Of a DNA stretch of 64,000 nucleotides, positions 31,095 through 43,100 are shown in pieces. The notes beneath the pieces are model-generated. The model had not been told where the DNA came from and searched no databases. It was given only the letters and a program-made list of their open reading frames with translations. This DNA is from Leishmania infantum JPCM5 (Eukaryota > Euglenozoa > Kinetoplastea > Trypanosomatida > Trypanosomatidae). The DNA lies in the NCBI RefSeq assembly GCF_000002875.2, contig NC_009398.2:410378-474377 (forward strand). Reading direction: 5' to 3'. The translations under genes were made by a program, and so were the position numbers. Position 1 is the first letter of the stretch, and every line of letters starts with the position of its first letter.

Positions 31095-31907
31095 TTAAAA
31101 GAACGTTTCAACCACAGCTTTTGTCAAGGACCGAGTGTCGGCCGCGTTCTGTGAAACGTCGCCTAACAAAGAAGTAGTGACCGCCCCATACACAAGCGCC
31201 ACCTGCGCTCTTTTGCAGTACCACCCCATATTCAATGCCAAAGGGCCAGCATACGGACCTGATGAAAGCGAAATACCCTTAAGAAAGCTCTTCAAAAACG
31301 CCGAAGCAGGCAACGCGCCGTTGCTATCTAATTCTCCAGATTGAATGCGGGACGCCATCGCCTTTGATCGGAGAATTCGGCGTGCCGGCTCAAGCAACTC
31401 TCCAAGTGTGGCAGCGCGCTCCATATAGTAGACTGTTGTATCGACAAACTCAGCCAGATTGATCACGGCGTACGGTAAGTTGGCCGGAAGGTATTCAAGA
31501 GCCACTGCGCTTGGCCAGTGTTCCGCTAAAGGTGTCAGCAACTCGAGCTTCGACAAAAGAGCTTTCTCTGCAACGTTCTTCTCAGTGGGGAGTAGCAGTC
31601 TGTTTTGAACAAAGGCATCCACATTTGAGTCGATGCTCTTGATGATGGCGTCCTTGTTGAAAGCAGACTCTAACTCCCGTTGCACATGCAAGTTTGTAGA
31701 CTTCACAATGTGTTCGACGAGGGCAATCGGAAAGCCTCGGTTGAAAATCTGAGACAATGTTCGGTCGGTAATATCTTCCGCCCCGATGGATTTGAGCGAG
31801 GCAGCGAGGGCAGCGTTCGTGAATCCGGTTTTGGGGACATGCTTCGCCGCTTCAGACAAGATCTTAACCCTAAGCTGAGAATGGGCCGGACTGAGAGCTG
31901 CGCACAT
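31095..31907 (-). CDS. COQ9: Ubiquinone biosynthesis protein COQ9 homologue
   Basis: A 270-residue protein, ATG to TAA. The N-terminal ILSEAAKHVPKTGFTNAAL (16-34) matches the COQ9 opening helix and H-V-P-x-x-G-[WF]-T motif. HWPSAVALEYLP (130-141), LAEFVDTTVYY (151-161) and the C-terminal NMGWYCKRAQVALVYGAVTT (226-245) match the W-x-x-A-x-AL, VDD-WYY and NWYTKRA-x-LA-x-VY-x-x-TE boxes. COQ9 is a lipid-binding protein of the mitochondrial Q-synthesis complex that presents intermediates to COQ7. About 55 extra residues (162-220) separate the last two boxes, longer than in typical COQ9. The domain begins within about 12 residues of the start, so any presequence is very short. It is the first gene of the leftward array. 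Confidence 0.85.
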   Translation of the reverse strand: MCAALSPAHSQLRVKILSEAAKHVPKTGFTNAALAASLKSIGAEDITDRTLSQIFNRGFPIALVEHIVKSTNLHVQRELESAFNKDAIIKSIDSNVDAFVQNRLLLPTEKNVAEKALLSKLELLTPLAEHWPSAVALEYLPANLPYAVINLAEFVDTTVYYMERAATLGELLEPARRILRSKAMASRIQSGELDSNGALPASAFLKSFLKGISLSSGPYAGPLALNMGWYCKRAQVALVYGAVTTSLLGDVSQNAADTRSLTKAVVETFF

Positions 31908-32389
31908 TACGGTTTGGCAGAACTACAATTGTAGGTGTTTTTTTTTCGAAAAAAGAAATGACATTAGCAACACGCTCAACTGAAAGGGGAAGGGAGGTAG
32001 AGGTGCCGAAAGCAACAACACAAAAACAGAAGCAGACGGGAACGCTTTGTCCTGGATATGCACACCATACTTTCATCTTGTCCTTTTGAAGCTTCTGGCA
32101 CCATCAACGGTACCAGTTGTCGCGCTGGAGCGCAACCGTGAGCACAACTTTGCAGTTAACTGCTTTCAACCAGAAATGTCCTACGTTGGAAACCTAGGGC
32201 ACCTTGTCCTTTGTGTCAGTCTTTCCGGCCCCACAACCAGCTTCCTCAGTTTATCACTCGAGCTGAACCCCGCGAGCACTTCTATCAAGTAGTGAAAGAA
32301 GAGCAAGGTTTTTTTTTTTCGGTGCTTTTCAATGTGTCGATTCCCTGCAGCAAAACACGAGGTCAAAATCCACTCTGCTCCTGCCTATC

Positions 32390-32850
32390 GCGTGGTGCGG
32401 CGCAGCGGTGGAGACGCCTTACAGCAAAATGCCGACCCGGCCATCGGAGCACGGCCCCTGCCTCAGGCGCTACCCGCCCGCCTCGCAGGTCGCCTCACAG
32501 CCGCTCCCCCATCATGCCGGACGCACGTGCTGCATCCCTCCCCCCTCTCGGCGCGGCACAGGCTCCAGGCACCCGAAGGTAGCCATGGCCGCGTGGCGTA
32601 CGTTGGAGTCGCGCAGACGTTTTGCCCATCATATGGATGGCACAAGCGTCTTTACGGTCGCATGCAGCTCCAACGCAACGCCATCCCACGGCCTCACCGC
32701 CAACCTCAGTGGCGCTAAATCGCACGGAGCCCACACCCTTACGTCGTAGGTGCTCGACACTGTCACCATCGGAAGTGGCGCGGTGGCTGGCACGGCGAAG
32801 GGGCTGCTCAGCTTCAGGGTGAATACTGGAGCTTAACGTCACGCTGGGGC
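32390..32850. repeat. GC-rich island inside the strand-switch region, possible SIDER-type retroposon relic
   Basis: A sharply bounded block of about 460 bp of complex GC-rich sequence embedded in AT-richer DNA. It carries overlapping open frames of about 110-130 codons, but none with domain content or a convincing start. Composition and length resemble the short degenerated retroposons of Leishmania, and parts looked familiar as such, but I cannot verify a match without a search. No poly(A) tail or target-site duplication could be identified. Confidence 0.35.
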
Positions 32851-34020
32851 GCCCTGTTTCGTTAAATAAGAGCGTGGAAGGGCAGAAGAGAGACCGCAGC
32901 AGGGCTTTTCGTCAAGGTTTAGAGGCACATAATCTGCGGTTCGGTGAGCTAAAAATCGAGAATGTAATGACGAAACCTCTAAATACCATTTTTCACAGCC
33001 GTGATCGCCGCTTTGAATAAATTCATGAAGATAACCCTATATGGAGGTCAAACGAGGAGGGGGCGGGGGTTTGAAGAAGAAGCCAAGTTGAGGTACTTGC
33101 TGGGAAAGGGCCACATCAACGGGTTTGAGTTGACACAGAGGGAAAGAGCGAGCTCTCTGGACACACTGAGCATTGTGTGGTGTCGTCGAAAAGGTCGTGC
33201 ATTGCACGTAGACGCAGCTCAGACATGATAATACAGTGGTCGACGCTGATGGAAAGAGGAACGGCTGCTCCCTCTCGCCATGGTGTCGGACTTCGCCAGT
33301 GAAGCCTACGACTAGCATTTGCACGATCGCCATTTTAACTCATTGCTCATGGATCAAGCCAGCTCGACAGCGATCAAGAGCGGCACTGACTGAAAATGAC
33401 ATCGAGTTGCTTTTTCTGTATTTCGCTGTTCAGCAGCCTTTACGAACATGTGTTGCGAAAATCATTCTAGAGAGCCATGCCGAAGTACGTTTTTTTTTTT
33501 GACCTACTGTGCCTGATAAAGATCGACCTGCTTGCGGGTAAACTAGCGTGACAGCAGGCGCGGAAATAAAGAAAACGACAAAAAATACGTTTATGACTTT
33601 CAGAACTTGATTCTGACAGAAGCACCTTTATATGAGGGTGCGCCTCTAAGCCTCAAGACATTTGCTCGCCACAGTCTCGATGTGTATGCCAATGTCGCGT
33701 CTCGCGACCCTCCCAAAGGTGATTGTGTATCCAAGAGAGAGAATAGAAGTTTTTGTTTTCAAACAGGTTAAGGGAAAAATTTAGTGCTGTGAGTGATGAG
33801 TTCAGACTGAGGCTGTTTATGTGTAGCCTTTTGCCTTACCGGAGTACTTTTGGTTTTAGCGCACCCGCGACCCCCTCTTAACGGCAAGGCTGGTAGGAAA
33901 CAGCTATAGAAATCGCGTGTTACCAGAGAGGTACCTCTTTTTCACTCCCGAAAGCGTCTTTTCCCTATGTGCTGCAAAACTCTTAGCTCTCTATGACTTT
34001 ATTTGTCCTGGCCTTGTGTT

Positions 34021-34065
34021 CCTTTTTTTTTTTGATTTTACTGCTGATGGGTGATATGCGCAAAG
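34021..34065 (+). promoter_or_regulatory. Predicted trans-splice acceptor of the dynein gene
   Basis: An 11-nt T run (34023-34033) is followed by the first AG at 34064-34065. The two ATGs between the tract and the AG are removed by splicing there, and the next ATG is the dynein start at 34116. Confidence 0.6.
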
Positions 34066-34115
34066 GTGGACGAGGATTTTTGTCGTACACAATCGCATAC
34101 AAGCAGCAGTGAAAA

Positions 34116-37100
34116 ATGATGTCCACAAAGATCATTCAAGAACTAAAGGAGCTGCCCTTGAACACAGTCGAGGATGCGCAGAAGTTTTTCTCCATTGTTG
34201 CTGATGTAAAAGCGCAAGGCATCGCGCTTCCACCCATCACCCATATGTTTTTTGCACGAGTTGACGCCTGCCTTCACTTCGAGCCGTACCACATTCGCAC
34301 AATATGTCGTGATAACCGTCCGATGAACTACTACGTTGTGACAAAGGATCACGTGATTCACGTCAATCGGCGCGACGGGGAGTACAACGTAGTCGCGACC
34401 TTGGAACAGTGGCTGCTAGAAGCAAAGTGCTTCAACAGAATCTGTAAATTTGCTTTTTTCAGAAATTACATTCTTCACAAAGCTCTCCTACGCCTCCTAG
34501 AGAGTGCGCGACGCACAAAACTTGAGAGAATTCGTGCAGTTCTCTCAAAACGACTTCTATTGGCAACACCGACGTTCCAAAAGGATCTGATTGCACTGAG
34601 GCGAAAAGCCTTTGATTTTCAGTGGACTCCTGTCACGGAAGGCTTCCAAAAAGTTCTTTCCTTGCAAATTAGCGGCGATAAAGGCAATACTGCCGGGCTC
34701 TCAACCGACGAGTTTGCCGAAATGCAGGATGATTACGGGAAATCGCTCCAGCGGAAATTTGCATCTCTCCTGCTAGACATTTTGAGTGTAGTTTCGGAGC
34801 GGGTGGAAAGCGTCACACAACTTGTCTCGACAATGCGAGTGATCGAAAAATACCCGAGTGCTACGGGATGCGTCAACAAAGACGTAACTGCAAAGGAGCT
34901 CCTCAAGCGGCAAAGGGAGCAAAAGCGCCTGGTCGTAGATTACGAAAAGCTTCCTTCTTATATTCGACTGGTGCATCATTTTCAGCTCGAAAGCACGTTT
35001 CAGCAGGCATGCTCTACCTTTTTTGACCTGGAAGGCGCAGTTCGAAGACGAGCGGCAATCTTGCGTTGGCGGTTTCGGGTGGAATGCATAGTCGAGGGCC
35101 GCAAGGAGCTTTCTCTGTTTCCTCCAAAAGAGCAGGTGACCAAAACGGCTGAAGCAGCCATGAACAAGTGCATCGATTTGCTGTCCGGTTTACCGACGTG
35201 CGTCGGGTCTGAGGCTCTGAAGCCCTTTACGACTATGATGAAGACAGCAACTGTACGCAGCGCGCTGCTCGGCGATGCCCTCATCTCCATCTACAAAAAA
35301 GAAGTCCTCCAGCTTATTGAGGCGGACTACGATGAGGCAAAAAGCAAGCTGTCGTCCTACGAGCCGCTTGTGGCCGTGTCGCAATTTTTAGCCGAGTGGC
35401 AGGACGTTTCGATGAACTGGGACAGCACTCTGTCCCATGAAGATTCACTTTTGGTGTCCATAACAGAGTCCGAAATCCGTGGCTACGCAACAAGGGCTTA
35501 CAAAGCACAAAGCGAAATTATGAAGCTGTCGAATCGAACCTACGGAACAATTGTCGTTGAATGTGACAAGACACTGCAGAAGCTGGTTGCCCAGCTTAAA
35601 GGCGTCTTGGTCGACATCGAAGCAGCCCTGGGGCAGCTTATCAAGCTGAATTTCCGTTACTTGAAGGCAGAATGCGATTCTTGGGTGGGAAAGCTCAGCC
35701 TTCCAGACATAGCCCTCGGCCAATTCATCAATTGGTATTTAGGACTGCAAGATTCGGGGTCCATTTTCGACGAATTCTCCAACAATGTGGTGGATATACA
35801 AAATCTACATCGATTGCTATGTGAATTGCGCGAAAAATCCAACGCAGGCGTTATTAGTGATGAGGTGGATTACTCGTCCGTCTTGCGTGTTCCGTTTCAG
35901 TGCGCAGTAACAGAGGCTCGAAAATACTACCTTTCGAATTCTAGCAGGATCAAGGAAATGCTGCTTGCCGAGCACACCCGCATCATCGCGTGTGCCACAA
36001 GCACGACAAAGCGACTGGCGAGTGAGTGCAGCAATGAAAACGCAAACGAAATTGGTGCGCCGGTTACGCAAAAGCTGGAGGATGTTCGCGATGAACTCGT
36101 GCAGGCGAATAGCGAGGCAAAGCAGCTGGACATGTATGCACGAGTTTTAGAAATGCCGACGTTCAACTGGTCGGAGATCGCCGTGGCCGAGGATGAACAC
36201 CGAAAATATGTGGAGCTGTGGAACGTGCATAAGGAAGTCACCGATTTGCGACGCCGCCTCGATACAAAGACTGTGGAAGAAATTGACGGACAAGAGCTTA
36301 AGGACACGATAGTTTCGTTGTTTCAGCGCGCATTCAAGGCGCAAAAAAGTACCCCGGGCGGCACCGCCGATTATTTAGTAAAGTCACTTGCGGTTGAAAA
36401 GGCCAATGTGCCCATGTACGTTGAGTTGTGCAACCCGGCGTTGAAGGAAGCGCATTGGTTACAGCTGTTTCAGAATACGAGCATACAACCCATTCCCTCC
36501 GCAAAACGCACGCTGCGTTCCCTGGAGGCGGCCGGTCTCATGGCAGACGAGCACTCAGCAGCTGTGCGTGAGGTTGTTTCCAGTGCCGTAGGCATTTACG
36601 AGCTGGAGCAGCAGCTCAAGAAGCTGCAGAACTATTGGGCAAATCACTTGTTCGTGGTTGTTCCCTATGGCGGGCGGTCAAACGCGTTCGTCGTGGACGC
36701 CGTTGATGCAACGCTGGAGGAGCTCGAAGAGCAGCAAATCGTGGTGCAGACGTGTCTTACCTCCAAGTACCTTGCCCCCGTCCTGACGGAGATGAAGGAG
36801 TGGGAGGCTAAGCTTAGTTTGATTCACTCCGTTCTCATGGAGTGGGTTGGGGTGCAGAAGACATGGATGTATTTGGAGTTCATCTTCACGAGTGACGACA
36901 TTAAGCGCCAGCTCCCAGACGAGTCTCTTCTGTTCTCCTCCGCCGACCGCTTTTTCGGCTCACTGATGAAGCGCTGCTCCGAAGACCCACATATGGCGCC
37001 GCTGTGCCTCGAAGGTAACGGCGACACCCTGAAGAAGCTGCAAAAGTGCACCTACCAGCTGGAGTGTATTCAGAAGAAGATTGATGAATACCTTGAGACG

Positions 37101-40100
37101 AAGCGTGTGGCATTCCCGCGGTTTTACTTTCTCTCGAATGACGAGTTGCTGTCAATTTTGTCCGACTCTCGCAACCCGCTGGCAGTGCAGCCGCACTTGC
37201 AAAAGTGTTTTGACAACATCAAGGCTCTGGTTTTCGCGGATGAAAAGACGATTGTGGCCATGCGGAGCTCTGAGGGCGAGGAGGTGCCGTTCACGCATCC
37301 CGTCAAAGTGATAGGCAACGTGGAGAGCTGGCTGAACGATGTCGAGCGCGCGATGCGGGCGACGCTGTTTGATTGCCTGGCCGCGTGCCTGCGTGGGTAC
37401 ACGACGGAACACCGAACAAAGTGGTTTTTTGAGCACCCGGCGCAGTGTGTGGCGACAGTTGACCAAATCATGTGGACCAGTGAGGTGGAGGAAGTCATCA
37501 CGGCGACCGGCAGCGGGGATTCTTCTGCGTGGCCGTCGTATCAGGACCGCTTTGGCGAGCAGCTTCTCCAGACGGTGGAGCTCGTGAAGCTTTCTCTCAC
37601 GGCGTTGCAGCGCACCGTAGTATCCAACCTTATAGTGGTTGATGTGCACTGCCGAGACGTTTGCGCGGACCTGGCAGCTGACTCCCCTAGCGCGGCGCCG
37701 CATCCATGCAGCTCAGTGCTCGATTTCGGGTGGCAGAAGCAGCTGCGTTTCTACTACGGCATACCGACTAGCGTGCATGGGCCCGGCGGTGCTGCAGAGA
37801 TGGCCGACTGCTTTGTTCGGCACGGCGCGGCGGAGCTCCCCTACGGCTATGAGTACCTTGGCAACCAACCGCGCCTCGTCATCACTCCACTCACAGAGCG
37901 CGCCTTCTTGACATGCACGGCGGCGTTACACATGCAGAAGGGAGCTGCGCCGCAGGGCCCGGCCGGGACCGGCAAGACGGAGTCTGTCAAGGATTTGGGC
38001 AAGGCTCTTGCTCGAACCGTTGTTGTGTTCAACTGCTCCGACGGTCTTGACTACCGCATGATGAGCCAAATGTTCGCAGGGCTGGCGCAGGCCGGCGCGT
38101 GGGCGTGCTTTGACGAATTCAACCGTATCGAACTCGAAGTGCTCTCCGTGGTGGCTCAGCAGATGCTCGACATCACCACTGCCATCACGCAGAGGCAGAC
38201 CTTTATGAAGTTCGAGGGCCATCACATCAAGCTGCACACCAACTTTGGCGTCTTCATCACCATGAACCCCGGCTACGCCGGGCGCACGGAGCTGCCCGAC
38301 AACCTCAAGGCTCTCTTTCGACCCGTATGCATGATGATCCCGAACTACGCCCTCATTGCCGAAATTATGTTCTACGCCGAAGGCTACGGCAAGGCTCAGT
38401 CACTCGCGGCCAAAATGATTCGTCTCTACTCGCTGGCGTCGCAGCAGCTGTCGAAGCAGGATCACTACGACTTTGGCATGCGCGCTGTCAAGAGCATTCT
38501 CGTCCTCGCCGGGCGACTGAAGCGCGCTGACCCGGATTCTGACGAAGAGCTGCTGCTCGTGCGTGCCATTCGCGAGGCGAACCTGCCCAAATTCCTCGTG
38601 GACGATCGTCACCTCTTCATGGCGCTGCTGCACGACTTCTTTCCTACCATCGTGGAGGTGGCCCCGGCATCGGTCAGTGAGGTTATCCTCAGCGAGGCGA
38701 AACGCTTCTTGACAGAGGAGCTTGTGCACACGTCTCCGTCCAGCCCTGAGGCTCAGATGCGGCTGCAGCCCACGAAGGGGCTGCTCTTCAAAACGCAGCA
38801 GCTGTTCGACACCCTCATGACTCGTCATGGATTGATGCTGGTGGGTCACACCATGACGGGCAAGACCACGGTGCGCGACACTCTTGCGTCGGTGTTGACG
38901 CGCCTTGGGCGGGTGCTGGACATGACCCCTGCCCCGGGAGCCGAGGGTGGTGATAGCGGCAACGGCAACCCAGGTGCCAAAGGCGGGCTGGCCGCGACGC
39001 GGAGGCACACCCTTGCCGCTTCCATGCGTGCACTCGATGCGCGGTGTCAGTCGTACTTCACCGCCACCCACGCCACGGTCTGCAACCCAAAGGCCATTTC
39101 GATGACGGAGCTGTACGGCGACGTGAATCCCCTCACCCGTGAGTGGCAGGACGGGGTCTTCTCTGCCATGGTGCGCGAGCTGGTCAAGCAGAGCGCAGCG
39201 CAGCACGGGCGCGCGGCGACGCGGCACTGGGTCATCTTCGATGGACCGGTGGACGCCGTGTGGGTTGAGAACCTGAACACCGTGCTCGACGACAGCAAGA
39301 TGCTCTGCCTCGTGAATGGGGAGCGTATTCGCATCCCTGACACCATCTCGCTCCTTTTCGAGGTGCAGGATTTGCGTGTCGCGTCACCTGCTACAGTGTC
39401 GCGCTGCGGCATGGTCTACGTGGACGAGGAGTGCGTTGACGGTGGATGGTCGCCGCTGCTGCAAAGTCTTTCCCAGGCAGCCGCTCAGGAGCTGAGGGCC
39501 CAATGGCGCCACGACCGTTTCCTGCAGCTTTGCGGGTCTCTCGTACCACCCCTGCTGCAGGTCGTTCGAGAGGAGTGCAAGGAGTACATCGGCACTTGCA
39601 ACGCACAGCTGACGCTGAACCTCTTCTACTTGATGAAGGCAGCTGTGCAGCACCTACAGGGCGTGATGGAAGAGGATCGGCAAGAGCAGCAAAAACAGCT
39701 GCACGATGACGCGGCAGCGTTCGTGCTCGATTCCGGTGCGTCGCGACAGTCAACCGACTCCACATTACGGCGCTTTTCTCGCCGCCGCAGCTCGCGTGTC
39801 ACACGCACTGCCGTCCTCGTGCGCGGAGACGCCGTCTTCGATGCGCTGTTTTTGCAAAGCTGTGCCTGGGGCCTTGGCGGAAACCTGACGGAAACCACGC
39901 GCGCACGCTTCGCGGCAGCGATGCTGCCGCTGGTCCGCAAAGGGGCGCTCAACTTCCCCGCGGACGCCGAGGCCGAGGGATGTGGTGTGTTCGACTACGG
40001 CGTTGACTACGAGATTGGTGACTGGCGGCGTTGGTCAGAGATGGTACCGGAGTTCCACTACAACGCTAGCGTCTCCTACTTCGACCTCCTCGTGCCGACG

Positions 40101-43100
40101 GAGCAAACGGCCACGCTGCAGTATCTCTTGCGCAGCGCCACAACCACTCATCATCACATGCTGCTCAACGGCTTGACGGGCACCGGCAAGTCGTCCACAG
40201 TGAACAGCTACCTGCTGCAGACCTTGCACACCGAGGACGCCGCGAGCTCGACGGCGGCCTTCCGCTTCACGCTGTCCGCCCAGACATCCGCGCAGGCGCT
40301 GCAGAACACAATTGAGATGAAGCTGACGCGGCGCAAGGGCGACCGCGAGTTTGGCGCTCCGTCCGGCAAGACCATGATGATCGCCGTCATCGACGACTGC
40401 AATGTGCCGCAGCTGGAGGAGTACGGGGCGGCGCCGCCTGTGGAGTTGCTGCGGCAGATGATTACGCAGGGCGGCTTCTACGATCGCAAGCGGCTCTTCT
40501 TCAAGGAGGTGGTACAGACGATGCTGATAGCCTGCTGTGGCGAGCCAGGCGGCGGCAAGAACGAGATGACACCTCGCTTCACATCGAAGCTGCTCTGCTT
40601 CTGCGCCCCACAGCTAACGGAAACGTCGATGAGGTCCATCTTCTCCGCCATCTTGAAGGGCTTCTTCTACGCGCGCGGCTTTGCGACCGAGGTGGCCGCT
40701 CTGGCGGACGCCGTAGTCGACAGCACCCTGGAAGCGTATCGCCGCATCGCCGTGGAGTGTTTGCCCACCCCAGACAAGACACACTGCACTTTCAACTTGC
40801 GAGACGTCAGCAAGGTGTTTCAGGGCATTCTACAGGTCAAGCCCGCTCACTGCGCATCTCCTCAGGCCCTCATCGACCTCTGGAGCCACGAGGCGTCTCG
40901 TGTCTTCCACGATCGCCTGATCGACGACACCGATCGCGGCTGGTGGTGGCGCTGCTGTGCCGAGGTGATCGAAAAGCACTTCTGCGGTGATGTCACGGCC
41001 GCTAACGCAGACGCGGCCGACACAGACGGGACGCAGCCCGTGCCGTCTCCACTGCCCGCCCCAGATCCTGTACAGCTCGGGACCATCTTCTATGGTGCCT
41101 GGGTCAACCGCGATTACCAGCGCATTGGCCAAGACACGTCGCTGCAGGTGGTGGCGCAGCAGCACTTGGCCGAGTACAACACGCAGAGCACCACACCCAT
41201 GAATTTGGTCTTCTTCGACCAAGCGGTGCAGCACTTGTCGCGCATCTGCCGCATTGTGAGCCAGCCGCGCGGCCATGCGCTGCTCGTCGGCGTCGGCGGA
41301 AGCGGCCGCTCATCGCTCTGCCGCCTCGCCGCCTTTATGATGAACATGGACGTGCAAACGGTCCACATAGCACGCAACTACGGCATCGAGGAGTTCCGAG
41401 ACGAGGTGCGGAAGGTGCTGCTAGATAGCGGCGCACGGGGCAAGGAGGTGGTTTTTGTCATCTCGGACTCGCAGCTGGTGCATAGCGAGATGCTGGAAGA
41501 CATCAACAACCTTCTTAACACCGGCGAGGTGCCGGGGATGATGGGGCTGGAGGACATGGAGACGATTGTGCGGTGCTGCCGCGAGGCGTCGCTCGCCTCC
41601 GGTCGCCCCGACACGCGCGCTAGTGTGTACGAGTACTTCGTTTCACAGAGTCGCGAGCGGTTCCACCTGTGCCTGTGCATGTCCCCGATGAGTGGCGTCT
41701 TCCGCGATCGGTTGCGCATGTTTCCTGCGCTGGTGAACTGCACTACGATCGACTGGTTCTCGGAGTGGCCGCAGGAGGCCCTCCGCGCCGTGGCGAAGTC
41801 GACGCTCTCGAGTGCTGCTCGAGATGGCGCCGCGGGGCCCGGCACGGACCAGCTGAGCGCTCTCATGGTCTTCCTGCAGTCCACCGTCAAGGACGCGGCA
41901 GAGCGATTATACGCGCAGCATCGGCGGCGCACCCACGTGACCCCGACCAGCTACTTGGCGGTGCTCACGCTCTACAACACGATGGGCCGGCGGCTGCGGC
42001 GCGATCTGCAGGCCAGCGCCAACCGATACCGCAACGGACTGAATAAGCTCGACACGGCGAAGTCGACGATTGCGCAGCTGCAGCAACAGATTCGCGAGAT
42101 GCAGCCTGGACTGGCAGCTGCGGCGAAGCAGGTGGAGGAGCAGAAGCAGACACTGGCTGTGGAGCAGCTCGAGGCGAATCAGATGAAGGAGGCGCAGTCC
42201 AAGGAGGAGGCGACGGCGCTGCAACTCATGAATGAGGCGGAGTCGATCCGCCGCGAATGCGAGGAGGGGCTGCAGCAGGCGTTACCGGCCCTCGAGGCGG
42301 CCAAGCAGGCACTCGAGACGCTGAGCGCCAAGGACATTCAAGAAATCAAAACCTTCACGACGCCGCCGAGCAACGTGGAAAAGACGATGAATGCCGTGCT
42401 TGTGCTGCTGGGCGAGAAGGATGGCTGGGCGAGCGCCAAGACATGCCTCGGAAAGCTCGACTTCATCTCTCGATTGACAGGGTACCCACGCGACTCTATC
42501 ACCGCCGCGTGCATTCGCAAACTCGCCGTATTCGTGCAGGATCCTGACTTCGTGCCGGACATCATCGAGAAGACGTCGCTGCCGTGCCGATCCATGTGCA
42601 TGTGGGTGCATGCCATGTACAAGTACTACTTCGTCGCCAAGGAGATTGCGCCGAAGCGTGCGCGGCTGGCGGGGGCAGAGAAGAAGGTGGAGGTGGCACG
42701 CAAGGAGCTACAGGCGAAGCAGGTGGCTTTGCAGAAGGTGCTCAACCACATTAGCGACCTACAGGCTGCGGCTTCTGCGGCGCAGGAGAAGGCTGATCAC
42801 TTCCAGCGACAGATAGAAACCGCCATGGCGCGACTCGTGCGCGCCGATCAGCTCATCTCCGGACTCGCCTCCGAGCGTGTGCGCTGGAAGGAGGCGCTGG
42901 CGAAACTGGAGACGCAGCTGGGCTGCGTGGAGGGGACTGCGGCTCTGGCCGCCGGCTGCGTGGGCTACCTCGGCCCCTTTCCGCTGGACTACCGAGAGGT
43001 TCTGGTGGAGCAGTGGCGCTCGGAGTGCGCGGCGCTGCACATCCCCTTCGACGCCACCTATTCCCTCGAGGGCATTGAGACGGAGGCGACGGTGCAGCAG

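Larger units (their letters stand above)
31908..34115. promoter_or_regulatory. Divergent strand-switch region, predicted polymerase II initiation zone
   Basis: All genes to the left are on the minus strand and all to the right on the plus strand, so this 2.2-kb interval is a divergent switch between two polycistronic arrays. In trypanosomatids such regions carry the transcription start sites, marked by modified histones rather than TATA promoters. It contains T/A runs, splice-acceptor tracts for both flanking genes, a GC-rich island (about 32390-32850) and no supported gene. The intergenic purine bias on the plus strand left of it becomes a pyrimidine bias to its right. Confidence 0.8.

Noticed and set aside
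31864..31874. Telomere-like CCCTAA
   Set aside because: A single copy inside the COQ9 coding sequence; no array.
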